A stretch of DNA of 64,000 nucleotides from Paguma larvata. Taxonomy: Eukaryota > Chordata > Mammalia > Carnivora > Viverridae. Both the position numbers and the translations under genes were made by a program. Shown in pieces: positions 43,601 to 50,524 of this stretch. The notes beneath the pieces are model-generated. The model did no database searches and was not told the origin of the DNA. It saw only the letters and a list, made by a program, of their open reading frames with translations. How positions within the stretch are numbered: the first letter of the stretch is position 1; every line of letters starts with the position of its first letter. Location: the NCBI GenBank assembly GCA_030068075.1, contig CM057844.1:868001-932000 (forward strand), in the 5' to 3' direction.

Positions 43601-44555
43601 GAATCCTTCTTTTGGTTCAGTTGTGTCGCCCGGAGCAGTGCCTGCAGTGGGTCTAGCGGGCATCATGCAGAGGGCTGTTGGAAAGCTGTAATCCTTGTGC
43701 TGGGCTGGCCTTGCCTCTGGGTGTGTGTGACAGGAGGCTCCTTGGCCTGATCTGCATGGAGGCAGAGGTGGAGGAGGCCTGTGGGGTGGCGGGCCCTGTG
43801 TGGTGGGCAGGGAGCTGGTTTATTCTGTGTAGCTTCCCTGTCACTGGAAGAGCTGAGTCCTTATGAGATGGTGAGGGGCTATTGGCATCTGTTAAGAGTA
43901 AAATTCAATTGAGTAAATGTCAAAGAGCTTCTAGGCTTTGATCAGTGACTCCTGAATCAGGCAGCATCCAGTCTAATAGATAGGAGTTTGGAGGAGCTGC
44001 ACAAAATGAAAGACTTATAGGCAGGAGGAGGTAGGAACAAGGGGGTTTCACTGGGCAAAAAAAAACCAGGTTGATTATTGCAGTGCTGTTTTCCTTTAGG
44101 GGATGGCAGGGGTCTGCCAGGCACATTACCTTGCTAGTGCTGATCAGATTTCTGACTGACTCATGTGAGATTCTGTTTCTGGGAGAGCCCAAACTATAAG
44201 GAAGTTGGGTCTGGTTTGGTGATGTGGGACTGAACGTAAGTGACTCTATTTTGGGCCTGTGGTCTTGTTTTTAGCAAATTGGATCTGCTCACACCCCTCG
44301 CTTGGTCAGAAGCTAACCTCTCCTCATACTGTGTTTCCTTCCCAGCTGTTTAGTCAGGAGACTGTGATGAAGTTTGTGCCGCGGTACAGCCTTGTTCTAG
44401 AACTCAGCGACAGCGGGGCGTTCCGGAGAAGCTTGCACGACCCTGATGGGCAGGTGGCCTCCTACATCAGTGAAGTGCACGAGCATGATGGGCACCTGTA
44501 CCTGGGCTCCTTCAGGGCCCCCTTCCTCTGCAGACTCAGCCTCCAGTCTGTTTAG
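8344..44555 (+). CDS. APMAP: APMAP, adipocyte plasma membrane-associated protein (9 coding exons, complete)
   Basis: CDS = join(8344-8435, 20576-20692, 25343-25458, 31588-31680, 35886-36002, 37249-37423, 38023-38157, 38608-38800, 44346-44555), 1248 nt, 415 aa. All introns are GT-AG and phases close without a stop. Seen: Arg-rich cytosolic N-terminus ([15 protein letters not shown]), one signal-anchor helix at about residues 40-60, then a long lumenal/extracellular domain ending CRLSLQSV. Known: APMAP is a single-pass type II membrane glycoprotein with a strictosidine-synthase/SMP-30-like six-bladed beta-propeller, reported to have arylesterase activity and to rise during adipocyte differentiation. 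Human is 416 aa; here one Asp of the DDD run near residue 20 is missing. The sequon N159-G-T is kept, but the second human sequon is changed (K195-M-S). The start has A at -3, lies in a CpG island, and is the only Met giving the family N-terminus. Identity is near certain. Confidence 0.97.
10688..10881 (-). mobile_element. Felid SINE with long TSD
   Basis: Reverse-oriented SINEC_Fc-type element ending GCCTCCCAGGCGCCCCCC. TSD of 17 bp: GAGAAGCATATTTTTAA at 10671-10687 and GAGAGGCATATTTTTAA at 10882-10898, one mismatch. Confidence 0.9.
11419..11640 (+). mobile_element. Young felid SINE with perfect 15-bp TSD
   Basis: Full-length SINEC_Fc-like element: GGGGCGCCTGGGTGGCTCAG head, CpGs retained, CT-rich middle, (AAT)n/A-rich tail. 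Perfect TSD AAAAACTTGTTTCTT at 11404-11418 and 11641-11655. Retained CpGs suggest recent insertion. Confidence 0.95.
12466..12654 (-). mobile_element. Diverged carnivore SINE
   Basis: Reverse-oriented, ending CTGAGCCACCCAGACACC. TSD AGTGCTTT at 12458-12465 and 12655-12662. Confidence 0.8.
12961..13085 (-). mobile_element. 5'-truncated SINE, 125 bp
   Basis: T-tract then GA-rich body without the tRNA-like head; flanked by perfect 8-bp GGCACCAC at 12953-12960 and 13086-13093. The TSD shows it inserted already truncated and was not deleted later. Confidence 0.75.
13912..14690. mobile_element. hAT MITE split by a ~610-bp insert
   Basis: Left part 13912-13980 (AAAAATTCAGTTCCTTG) and right part 14597-14690 (ATTTCAGGTGCTC...GCTAGTGGCTGCTA) resemble the two halves of the MITE type seen at 1568. 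The insert has LTR-like marks on the minus strand: AATAAA (TTTATT on + at 14056-14061) about 75 bases from its left end, a TATATAA motif near the right end, and TG...CA-like termini. Family unknown; element call is inference. Confidence 0.4.
14258..14346 (+). mobile_element. Ultra-short L1 3'-tail insertion (89 bp)
   Basis: The sequence (GAGGGCACGTGTTGGGATGA...AAATAAACTGTTATAAAA) matches the last bases of a carnivore L1 3' UTR with poly(A). Perfect 14-bp TSD AACTTCAAGGCCCT at 14244-14257 and 14347-14360. A severely 5'-truncated target-primed insertion. Confidence 0.85.
15829..16613 (-). mobile_element. Solo endogenous retrovirus LTR (ERV2-like), 785 bp
   Basis: Bounded by 6-bp duplications GTTAAC at 15823-15828 and 16614-16619. 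Read on the minus strand it starts TATTGGGAGCC (probable TG with one transition) and ends CCGGCA. A poly(A) signal AATAAA (TTTATT on + at 15994-15999) lies about 165 bases from the 3' end, as in R-U5. No gag, pol or env sequence is adjacent, so this is an LTR-LTR recombination product. The 6-bp TSD fits class II ERVs; the class is inference. Confidence 0.7.
16820..17582 (-). mobile_element. Tigger1-like DNA transposon, internally deleted
   Basis: Left end TAGGCATATCTCTGAGATAG and right end CTCAGTAAAAGAGGCATGCTTG match the termini of Tigger1 (pogo/TcMar); the interior carries the reverse complement of part of its transposase region (TTGACTCTTCCTTTCACAAA). TA duplication at 16818-16819 and 17583-17584. 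The middle and N-terminal coding parts are missing; no open frame remains. The host L1 resumes exactly after the right TA. Confidence 0.8.
20576..20692 (+). CDS. APMAP: APMAP coding exon 2 (signal-anchor exon)
   Basis: 117 nt (in frame) between acceptor CTCTGGCAG and donor AG|GTGAGC. It encodes residues 31-70, including the hydrophobic anchor around residues 40-60 ([20 protein letters not shown]), preceded by Arg36/Arg39, which favours the N-in type II topology. It follows a 12.1-kb first intron. Confidence 0.95.
21056..21273 (-). mobile_element. Felid SINE with perfect 15-bp TSD
   Basis: Reverse-oriented SINEC_Fc-type element ending GAGCCACCTAGGCACCCCAT. Perfect TSD ATAAGTAACTGATTT at 21041-21055 and 21274-21288. 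Confidence 0.92.
23168..23257 (+). repeat. Degenerate short tandem repeat, 10-12 nt unit
   Basis: About eight imperfect units of the form GAGTTAACA / GAATTAACA / GACTTAGTA in 90 bp. No coding or regulatory role evident. Confidence 0.5.
24030..24620 (+). mobile_element. Ancient L2-like LINE fragment
   Basis: Contains strings typical of mammalian L2 3' regions: TATGCCAGGTGCTTGAGATA, CTCATGGGCCATGTGTTCTA, and GATGGCGGCCTGGACTAGGG in order and with the usual spacing. Heavily diverged; limits approximate. Confidence 0.5.
25343..25458 (+). CDS. APMAP: APMAP coding exon 3
   Basis: 116 nt between acceptor TTTTACAG and donor GGGG|GTAAGT. It encodes the stalk and start of the propeller, including [10 protein letters not shown] and the segment around [17 protein letters not shown]. 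It ends in phase 1; the Asp codon is completed in exon 4. Confidence 0.95.
26660..31032 (-). mobile_element. 5'-truncated ancient L1, antisense to APMAP
   Basis: Reads as LINE-1 on the minus strand from the ORF2 N-terminal region (AGTATAATTGATATGCTAAG near 30980) through reverse transcriptase to the 3' UTR at the left (AATTTTGCTATGAATCTAAA near 26690). Many stops and indels break ORF2; the longest remnant (27613-27810) reads [20 protein letters not shown] short inserted L1 tail lies at about 30800-30925. Its 5' end abuts the U6-like sequence directly. Type resembles L1MA/L1MB; subfamily not assigned. Confidence 0.85.
30800..30925 (-). mobile_element. Short L1-tail-like insertion inside the older L1
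   Basis: Interrupts the ORF2 region: the host reads through CATAAAAG on one side and TATAAAAG on the other, a likely short TSD. The insert (GTTGTACACCTAAAACTAAC...) ends in an A-rich tail on the minus strand and resembles a LINE 3' end. Assignment tentative. Confidence 0.45.
31033..31139 (-). pseudogene. U6 snRNA pseudogene, fused to L1
   Basis: Full-length U6-like sequence on the minus strand: starts GTGCTCACTTCATCAGCACA, has GATTAGCATGGCCCCTGTGC and AAGGATGACATGCAAATTCA, and ends CACTCCATAGTTTTTA. Many differences from U6 are CpG-type transitions (GCGC to GTGC, ACGC to ATGC), plus a 4-base loss after ATATAC. No U6-type proximal element or TATA was noticed upstream, so it is not an active gene. 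It joins L1 in the same orientation without spacer. Confidence 0.9.
31588..31680 (+). CDS. APMAP: APMAP coding exon 4
   Basis: 93 nt (31 codons, so skipping would keep frame) between acceptor TTAAACAG and donor GCA|GTAAGT. It encodes [20 protein letters not shown] and [10 protein letters not shown], an early propeller blade. It is flanked by an antisense L1 in intron 3 and a sense L1 plus a minisatellite in intron 4. Confidence 0.95.
32200..32401 (-). mobile_element. Felid SINE
   Basis: Reverse-oriented SINEC_Fc-type element: TTTTAATGTTTATTTATTTT at left, GGAGCCACCTAGGCACCT at right. Several CpGs kept (GCCCGACGCGGGGCTCGAAC). TSD not clear. Confidence 0.85.
32640..33315 (+). repeat. 14/15-nt minisatellite
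   Basis: About 45 imperfect head-to-tail units of AGTAAGCACCCTGC (14 nt; some 15 nt with AACCC). Most units contain CTGCAG, and more than a dozen contain GTAAGC/GTAAGT. The sense strand has TAA in nearly every unit; the antisense strand has none, which is why long antisense frames appear. Probably a variable-number tandem repeat. Confidence 0.93.
33345..35425 (+). mobile_element. 5'-truncated L1, sense strand, 3' end of ORF2 and 3' UTR
   Basis: Begins within the reverse-transcriptase domain, just before the FADD box at 33424-33435, and runs through the ORF2 C-terminal region (fragments such as [18 protein letters not shown] at 34347) to a 3' UTR with GGGGGAGGGAGG and GAGCACTGGGTGGTGTATGG, then an A-rich tail. 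Short TSD candidate AGGTATT near 33340 and 35430. Frameshifts and stops break the frame. It looks younger than the intron 3 L1. Confidence 0.88.
35886..36002 (+). CDS. APMAP: APMAP coding exon 5
   Basis: 117 nt (in frame) between acceptor TTTCCCTAG and donor AAC|GTATGT. It encodes [17 protein letters not shown], then the N-glycosylation sequon P-N159-G-T and [17 protein letters not shown]. The exon begins about 450 bp after the end of the intron 4 L1. Confidence 0.95.
36003..37248 (+). other. APMAP: APMAP intron 5 (1.25 kb)
   Basis: GT-AG intron with one reverse SINE (36717-36933). The rest is AT-rich and unremarkable apart from the C/T-rich acceptor tract. Confidence 0.8.
36717..36933 (-). 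mobile_element. Carnivore SINE with long, aged TSD
   Basis: Reverse-oriented, ending TTGAGCCACCCAGGCGCCCC. Flanks 36694-36716 and 36934-36956 match at 19 of 23 positions, an unusually long and partly decayed TSD. Confidence 0.85.
37249..37423 (+). CDS. APMAP: APMAP coding exon 6
   Basis: 175 nt between a pyrimidine-rich acceptor (CCTTCCTTCCTCAG) and donor GGGCG|GTGAGT. It encodes the segment from [15 protein letters not shown] through [20 protein letters not shown] to [10 protein letters not shown]. The bases at residues 194-197 read R-K-M-S; from memory human has K-N-M-S there, a glycosylation sequon. Confidence 0.95.
37424..38022 (+). other. APMAP: APMAP intron 6 (0.6 kb)
   Basis: Short GC-rich GT-AG intron; no repeat or other feature recognised. 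Confidence 0.8.
38023..38157 (+). CDS. APMAP: APMAP coding exon 7
   Basis: 135 nt (in frame) between acceptor GCCCTGCAG and donor AGAAG|GTATGT. It encodes [18 protein letters not shown], then [20 protein letters not shown], the most conserved blade of the strictosidine-synthase-like family (FPNGV...ED...ET). Confidence 0.95.
38158..38607 (+). other. APMAP: APMAP intron 7 (0.45 kb)
   Basis: Short GT-AG intron; no repeat or other feature recognised. Confidence 0.8.
38608..38800 (+). CDS. APMAP: APMAP coding exon 8
   Basis: 193 nt between acceptor TTTTTCAG and donor TTTAAG|GTAACT. It encodes [20 protein letters not shown], the highly conserved [20 protein letters not shown], and the segment to PYIKRMIFK. 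It ends in phase 0. The Phe in RRFYVSG is a Val in human as I recall. Confidence 0.95.
39815..39930 (+). mobile_element. MIR fragment
   Basis: MIR-style order of strings: GAGACCCTGGGCAGATGATA, CTCTGTGCCTCAGTTCCTCC, then AATAATAGCATTGTTC. Ancient and diverged. Confidence 0.55.
40012..40033 (+). repeat. (TGG)n microsatellite
   Basis: Seven uninterrupted TGG units within APMAP intron 8. Confidence 0.9.
40240..40345 (+). mobile_element. L2-like fragment
   Basis: Contains GCTAGATTTTATTCTAAATG followed by GTCATTGAAGATTTTT, typical of the L2 3' region. Limits approximate. Confidence 0.45.
41338..41653. mobile_element. Tigger-group (TcMar) MITE
   Basis: Degenerate left end TTTGACCATTGAAAAACATG and right end TTGTTCAAGGGTCAACTGTA form imperfect inverted repeats; the interior has GTTGACCAGAAGCCTTACTG and GTATTATATACTGTATTCTT, typical of this human-named pogo-derived MITE group. 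Exact family not assigned. Confidence 0.65.
42919..43124 (+). mobile_element. Carnivore SINE
   Basis: Head GTGCGTGGGTGGCTCAGTCA, CT-rich middle, A-rich tail. Flanks AGGTAGATA and AAGTAGACA are a decayed TSD. Confidence 0.85.
44346..44555 (+). CDS. APMAP: APMAP coding exon 9 (terminal)
   Basis: 210 nt from acceptor CTTCCCAG to stop TAG at 44553-44555. It encodes [20 protein letters not shown], then [20 protein letters not shown] and the C-terminus [15 protein letters not shown]. The reading frame joins exon 8 exactly in phase 0. The 3' UTR continues for about 1 kb. Confidence 0.95.
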   Translation: MFSQETVMKFVPRYSLVLELSDSGAFRRSLHDPDGQVASYISEVHEHDGHLYLGSFRAPFLCRLSLQSV

Positions 44556-45550
44556 CCAGCCTGACTGTGCCAGGAGTCCTCACACTGGGCACCACTCCTG
44601 TTTCAGGAGGTACCATGCACACAGCCCTTTCCATCTGCACCTGTCGGTCCTTGGAAGTGGACAGTGAGACCCTGTGGATGTCTGGGCCCCTGTGGGATAC
44701 CTCACTCGTGGCTTCGACATTGCATTTAGAGGGAAGCATAACTAGCCCTAGGGAGCATAAGTCTGTGTTAAACCATTTTCTCTTAAAACCTAAGTACAGT
44801 GATTCTCTAGGACTTAGGAGACTTCATGCACTTATAACAGGCCTTAAAGTTTGGTGGATAGAGCAGTAGATGAGCTGTCTGGGATCTCGTTTTTGCTACT
44901 GACCTGCCAGCCTCAGTGTCTTTACTGTAAAATGGGATAATACCTGTCTTTGGGGAAGGGCAAGAAGAGCTCAGTGCAAACATTTGTTGAGGCCAGTGGG
45001 CGGAACTGTGTAAGCAAAGACCTTAGAGCCATATTCTAACTAGATGTAGAGTTGTGTGGGACTTGGGACCTTGATCCTGGGTGTTCTCTTCCATAGCTCA
45101 CACCCTCCAGCCTGCTCTGGTTCAGCCCCACTGTGAACCAGAGGCTTTCGAGACTCCTGAGTCCCCATAACCATTTAAAGGCAAGGACCCGAGTAAATGC
45201 ATAGAAGCAGCAGCTCAGGACTCCCTGGGCTCTTCTCTGTGAACAACCTAGCACATTGATGGAATGATCCAGCAGCCGGGTACTGCAGGGGAAAATTTAG
45301 GGAGGTCCTGTTTACACAACTGTATTCCTCACCTCTAGACCCAGATGAATAGTGCCCATGCTAGTGTCATTTGCTAGAGTGTCGCAAGCCTGAAGTTGCT
45401 GTATATCCTGACAGGTATGCCTATATACTGGTTCTGATTTTGTCAGGGGGACCTATGTAATAATAATTAAATTGACTTTTCTGCTGATTAATCTTTTTTG
45501 ATGGTGTTGCCTGGAGTTTTTCTCTAATAAAATTATGTTAACAGGGACTG
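44556..45550 (+). other. APMAP: APMAP 3' UTR (probable extent)
   Basis: Non-coding sequence from the TAG stop to just past a canonical poly(A) signal. It contains a MIR-like segment near 44885-44960 (CTTTACTGTAAAATGGGATA). An extent of about 1 kb fits the compact mRNA known for this gene, but the cleavage site is inferred. Confidence 0.55.
45526..45531 (+). terminator. APMAP: Candidate APMAP poly(A) signal AATAAA
   Basis: AATAAA within CTCTAATAAAATTATG, 971 bases after the stop codon, followed within 30 bases by GT-rich sequence. It is the first canonical hexamer found after the stop. Confidence 0.6.
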
Positions 45551-46755
45551 GAATTTGATTCCATCAAGGGCTAGTAAGAGGATCATTTTGGCCAGGACCT
45601 TGTTTAGGGACAAGCAGTCCATCTGGCTGGCTCAGCACCGCCCCTGCCCCCCCACAAAGGGCAGTCACCTCCAGCCATTGCCTGCTGGCAGTGCTTTATT
45701 CTTGGGCTAGTTGATGTTATACTGTGTTCCTATTCCCAGCCTACAAAATGGGCCTAATATCTGTTCCTTCTGTCCTGTTTGTGAGAATCCATAAGAGATC
45801 GTGTCTCTGGAATTGTTTTCAATAACTTAACAAAGGAAATATTTTCAATAGGTAATGATATTAAAATTCAAAGTGGATTGATAGCTGTGGTAAAATCTGA
45901 ACCATTTGTGTGGTGTTACACTGGCTGGCACTAACCCCTTCATTCCCTTTCCCTACAGCGGCCACCCCCCTCCCGTGTGCTGGGCTGGCCTGGCCTCATT
46001 TTAGGGGAAAGAGGCAGGATCTGGTGGTTGGGTCATCTTGTCATGTTGCCTGCTCAGGGATGGCTTTATGTGCAGCAGCAGTGGCACAGGGTCAGAGATC
46101 AGCTTCAGTCCAGTTGATGCAAATCAAAATGTATTAGGTGAATGACTTAATGTTTTTTATGTTACTTTATAGGAAAGAAAATTGAGTAGTGATTATTAAA
46201 TACTTCTTAATAGATAATGGTGCACCCCATATATCAGCTGTACAGGAATAAAGTAAACCTGATCATTCTGCCATAAAAAACAATTTAAATGTGAGGAGTA
46301 TACGTAAGTTGACTTCTCGATTGAGAAAAGAGGGCTTTGCTTTTCGTGCTTACTTTTTAGCAATGCAAAGAAGCTGGTTGATAAATTGCTTTTCAGGGTT
46401 TTCAGGAAAAGAGTCTTGATTTTGACTCAGATTTTAATTTTCTGTCTCAAAGTGTCATTTCCTGTGTTTTATCTGGTTATTTGCCATGGTGAGGTACAAA
46501 ATATAGCCTTGTTAGGTGTAAATATGTGGTATGCTTTTGTTGTAAACATGAAGCAGATTTGCACTAATGTGAATTACTAACATGCTTTTAAAATTAAATT
46601 AAGTGATTCATTCATCGTGTGCTTGTTTATTATCTATTACAAAAATTCCATCAGGATTCAGTTACTGCTTTCATAGGACAGAGGCCCTGTTCTGAGATTT
46701 TTATTATTAACATGCATTTGTGGAGTGGTTTGTAGTTTAGAAAGTATTTTCACAG

Positions 46756-46986
46756 AGGCTCCTGGGTGGCTTAGTTTAGCATCCGACTCTTGATTTCGGC
46801 TCAAGTCATGATTTCACGATTCCTGAGTTGGAGTTGAGCCCTGTGTTGGATGCTGTGCTGGCAGCATGGTGCTGAACCCTGTGTCGGGTGCAGTGCTGAC
46901 AGCATGGGATTCTCTCTGTCCCTTCCCCAATGAGTGCTTTCTCTCCCTCTCAAAGTAAGTAAATAAATTTAAAAAACAAACAAACA
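46756..46986 (+). mobile_element. SINE with internal 38-bp-period duplication
   Basis: Head GAGGCTCCTGGGTGGCTTAG, tail AAATAAATTTAAAAAACAAA. A 34-nt segment at 46837-46870 is repeated imperfectly at 46875-46908 (both ...CCCTGTGT...GCAGCATGG-like). Flanking ATTTTCACA on both sides is the probable TSD. Confidence 0.8.
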
Positions 46987-48270
46987 ACATTTTCACATAC
47001 ACTGACCTTTTACTGATGGAAAGAGATGTGGCCTCATTTTATATGGGAACTGAGGCTGGGGGGAGTGACTTGCCCAAAGTCACTGGGGACACAAGGCCGG
47101 CACACTGCTGGGCCAGGACGCAGGCTCTGACTATAGAATCTGCTGGGGAAACTGAGAGATGAGGCAAGGTGGTGTTCCCAGGACCTGGGCTTTTGGTGGT
47201 CACTGCCCAGATCAGGGTTGGACCTTTGCTGCACATCAGAGTCCTCTGGGGTTGCTGGTCTTCTGGAGTGGCCTGGCATCATCATAAGTTTCAGGCTTCA
47301 CAGGTTGCCCTTGTGGCAGTTGGGGGGCAGCCATCATGGCCAGGGCCTATCTGCACACCTGGAGCAGGGGCAGTAGAGCTGAATCCCATAGAGTCTGTGT
47401 ATAGCTTGTGAGGAGGCATGGCTGGAGAAAGCTCTAGAACACTCAGGGAAAGACTGTTAGAATTTTGACTGGTTTTGCTCAGTTTTGAGACCTTGAGCAG
47501 TTAGTATTTCTTCTCTTCAGTCCTAATTCTGGTATGTCTTAGAATCCCGGGTACTTAACTTTACATTTTTCAGTGAAAATAACATTAGATGGTGTCACAG
47601 CTTCCCTCCATGTCAGTCATTCCTTCAGAGTAAAGCTCTAACTTTAAAACAGGTAAAATTGGGTTGGCAAGGCGAGACTTCAGGTCATCACTAGCTGACA
47701 TCTGCTCCCTGCGGTAAGTTACACCATCTCTGTGTAGGTGTTAAGTTTCATCTGTTTGAATCCTACCAAATGGCTCTCTGGTGGTCCCTTCCCAGGTTGG
47801 TCTGGAGAAAAGTCTTTCACAAGGGGCAAAGTGAATTGATGGAACAAGCAGGTGCCCACAGGGCCCACTCAGGGGCAGCTGGAACAAAAACGTCTGTGGT
47901 AGTATGATTGGTAGAATTGTCTCTATGGAGGACAGAAGTATGCCCCCTCTTGGCTTCCAAAAATCACAATAGTCTCACACTGGCTCACTGGCCCAGCCTC
48001 TTTCCTTCTGGTGTGACCATGGCTGGTGTAGGAGTTATTTAAAGCATTGTTTTCTATGAGGTATAGTACATAAAGTAGATTGGAAATAATAAAACAGCAG
48101 ATGTATTATAAAGAGCCCCTTTCCACCTGGAGTTCGGGCCCTGAGGCTCCCCAAGTAGAGAAGGTTTGCAGAAACCTGAGGTTGGGGGCCACATGGCCAA
48201 TTGGCTTCTGTGGTAGCTGGTTTGCCTTGTTACTAAGACTTCTCTTTGCTTACTTTATAGGAAGAGATTT

Positions 48271-48493
48271 CATTTATTTTAAAAAAATTTTTCTTTTAAC
48301 ATTTATCCATTTTTGAGAGAGACAGAGTGCGAACAGGGGAGGGGCAGAGAGAGAGGGAGACACAGATTCTGAAGCAGGCTCCGGCTCTGAGCTGTCAGCA
48401 TAGAGCCGGACACGGAGCTTGAACCCACCAATTGTGAGATCATGACCTGAGCCAAAGTCGAATGCTTAACCGACTGAGCCACCCAGGCCCCCC
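48271..48493 (-). mobile_element. Felid SINE with perfect 15-bp TSD
   Basis: Reverse-oriented SINEC_Fc-type element ending CCGACTGAGCCACCCAGGCC. Perfect TSD TATAGGAAGAGATTT at 48256-48270 and 48494-48508. Confidence 0.93.
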
Positions 48494-49959
48494 TATAGGA
48501 AGAGATTTTAAATACCTGGCCCCAAATGATGTTCTGAGAATTGTGGGGATAGGTTAGTGTTGAAAGCTGAGAGTTTAAGATGTGAGGTTTCCTTCTCTGT
48601 CCCCAGAGGGAAGGTCAGCCCTGGCTCCTGGCTGGGCAGAGGAGTAGTTCAAATGCAGCTTAGTTTGGAGCAGTAGTACTGTGAGGCTGCTCTGTCCCAC
48701 ATGTGTGTGCATTCCCATGTCTGACCTTGAGGCCAGGTGAGACCACATTGGCCAGCGGGGCTGGAGGCTTAGTAATAATTTTCGGGAGAGGCCTGGGCTT
48801 CTGTGCTCTGATCCATATTTAAATGTAAATGAGGACTGACTGGGAGCTAGCAGGGGGTCCTCCCTTCATTTACTGTGTCTTCTTGCCCCTTCAGCTCTGA
48901 CCAAGGCCCTTTTGAGTCTGAAGCTCTGACTCCTGGTGTTCTTGCCACCTTGTTAATGTATGTATGGGATCAACAGGGCTGGGTGAACTCATTTATCTTT
49001 ATGAAAGGATGGCCCTCAGAATCATCAAATAAATGTCTTGTGGCATAGTTGCCATCACTGTTCCTGAATTAAATGACCAGAAGGCAGCAAGCCAGCAAAA
49101 ATGAATGAAGATTTGGATTATTAAAGTAGCTCTCTCCTCAACTAAAGGAAGCCAAAAGGAAATTCATTGCGGTGGTTCACACCGATCAAGTTTACGACTG
49201 TGTACTAAATTGTCATGCATGTTCAATGTGTAGATTTTCTGTTTCCTGTGAATTATCAAGTCTGTATTTCTTTAAAGGCAACAGTGTATTTTGCATTAAT
49301 CTGTAGTTCGAAGAGACCTGGAGAGGAAGAAGTCCAAAGCGAGGGGCTCTGCATTCGAACCCAGGCTTACACAAGGTGGCTGGGGGGGCTGTCTTCTCTG
49401 AGTGACGCCTCTGTCTGCAAGCGCCTGGGTGTCTCTGTGCCCCAGCCTTGCACTTTCCAATGCCAGCTCAAGTCCTGTCTTTTACGAGGACCCCAGTGGC
49501 TCCCAGTTCACAGTGGTCCCCTCCTTTCCTCAGCTCCCCAACACAGCACCTCCATCCCTAACCTGGGCTCCCTCCTTCTAAGAGGCTATGGGTGGTGGTC
49601 CCAGCACTCTGCCTCACCCCACCTGCCCAGGTGCTGCTGTGTGAATGCTGAGCCCTCAGAGGCAGTGGAGAGAACTTGGGTATATGGCTCCTGGTCAGAA
49701 GAATGCCCAGCTGGAGGGTGAGTGCCCTCCAAAGTGGGGTGCTGTCTGTTCTGCCGGTTCATGATATGGACACAGGCTGGCCTGTTTTTGGCTGCTTTGG
49801 TCTTCAGTATATTTTAGCTAGCAGTGAGCGGCTGGAAAAGCCTCCAAGGGGCTTTATGGAACTCACTTAAGACTGATTAGACCACTCAGTGAGAGGGACC
49901 CTTCACAACACTCACCTCACCTTCCTGACTGTCCCTTTAACGGGTAAAGCAACATCCAT

Positions 49960-50446
49960 TGCTCTGAGATGGTCAATTCTTTATTCCTATTTATTCATGA
50001 CTTTATTCATGAAAGGTCAAGATGCTCAATAGCAGACTTGGGGCCCCCGCTCAGTGCTGTAACGGTTATTCATTCAGTCAGAGGGATGGATCTCTGGGCT
50101 TTTATTGGTGAGCATAGGACCCTGTGGATAATTGTTGACAGGGAGGGACTCGCTCAGGAGTCCAGAATCTGAAAAATTCCCACCAGAGGACTCAGTCCTG
50201 TATGTCCAGACCCTGAATCTGGGGGCACAGCATCAGTAAAATGAGGTTTAGAAGAAAATGCAAAATACTTAATCTTGCCAGGGACAGTGTCTTTTTCTTG
50301 CACCCCAGCTACTCTGCGATGAACCCGTGGGCACTTCTGCTCACTTCTGAGATACTACAGAAGGTCTGAGGGTCTGTGACAGCCATGGCAGGGCTGTGAC
50401 TGAGCGCAGTAAACAGCACAAGTGCAGTCTTGCTGAGAGGTGGAAG
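49960..50446 (-). other. CST7: CST7 3' UTR (probable extent)
   Basis: Non-coding sequence from the TGA stop to just past the clustered poly(A) signals. The end is inferred; no repeat was recognised in it. Confidence 0.55.
49980..50007 (-). terminator. CST7: Clustered CST7 poly(A) signals (three AATAAA)
   Basis: On the minus strand three AATAAA hexamers lie within 28 bases (TTTATT on + at 49980-49985, 49990-49995 and 50002-50007), 440-467 bases after the stop. This implies a 3' UTR of about 480 nt with the CST7 end near 49960. No other minus-strand hexamer cluster was seen between here and the stop. Confidence 0.65.
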
Positions 50447-50524
50447 TCACTGACAGTGGAGGACGGGGACCTCGAACCTCTGGAGCCAGGGGATGACCCA
50501 AACTTCAGAGTAGCAACTGAAGGT
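50447..50524 (-). CDS. CST7: CST7 coding exon 4 (terminal)
   Basis: 78 nt from acceptor CTTCTTTGTTTCAG to TGA at 50449-50447. It encodes TFSCYSEVWVIPWLQRFEVP and VLHCQ: the PW-containing second inhibitory hairpin and the last disulfide pair (Cys124/Cys144). It joins exon 3 in phase 0. Confidence 0.96.
   Translation of the reverse strand, partial: TFSCYSEVWVIPWLQRFEVPVLHCQ

Larger units (their letters stand above)
38801..44345 (+). other. APMAP: APMAP intron 8 (5.5 kb)
   Basis: GT-AG intron with MIR-like sequence (39815-39930), a TGG microsatellite (40012-40033), L2-like sequence (40240-40345), a Tigger-group MITE (41338-41653) and one SINE (42919-43124). 41810-42260 has loosely repeated CCCTGCCTGGGCTCTG blocks. 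The rest shows nothing recognisable. Confidence 0.75.
45551..49970. other. Convergent APMAP-CST7 intergenic region
   Basis: About 4.4 kb between the inferred 3' ends of APMAP (+) and CST7 (-). Holds two SINEs (46756, 48271). No exon recognised in the 168-aa plus frame at 49215-49721, which has no domain-like composition. Confidence 0.65.
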
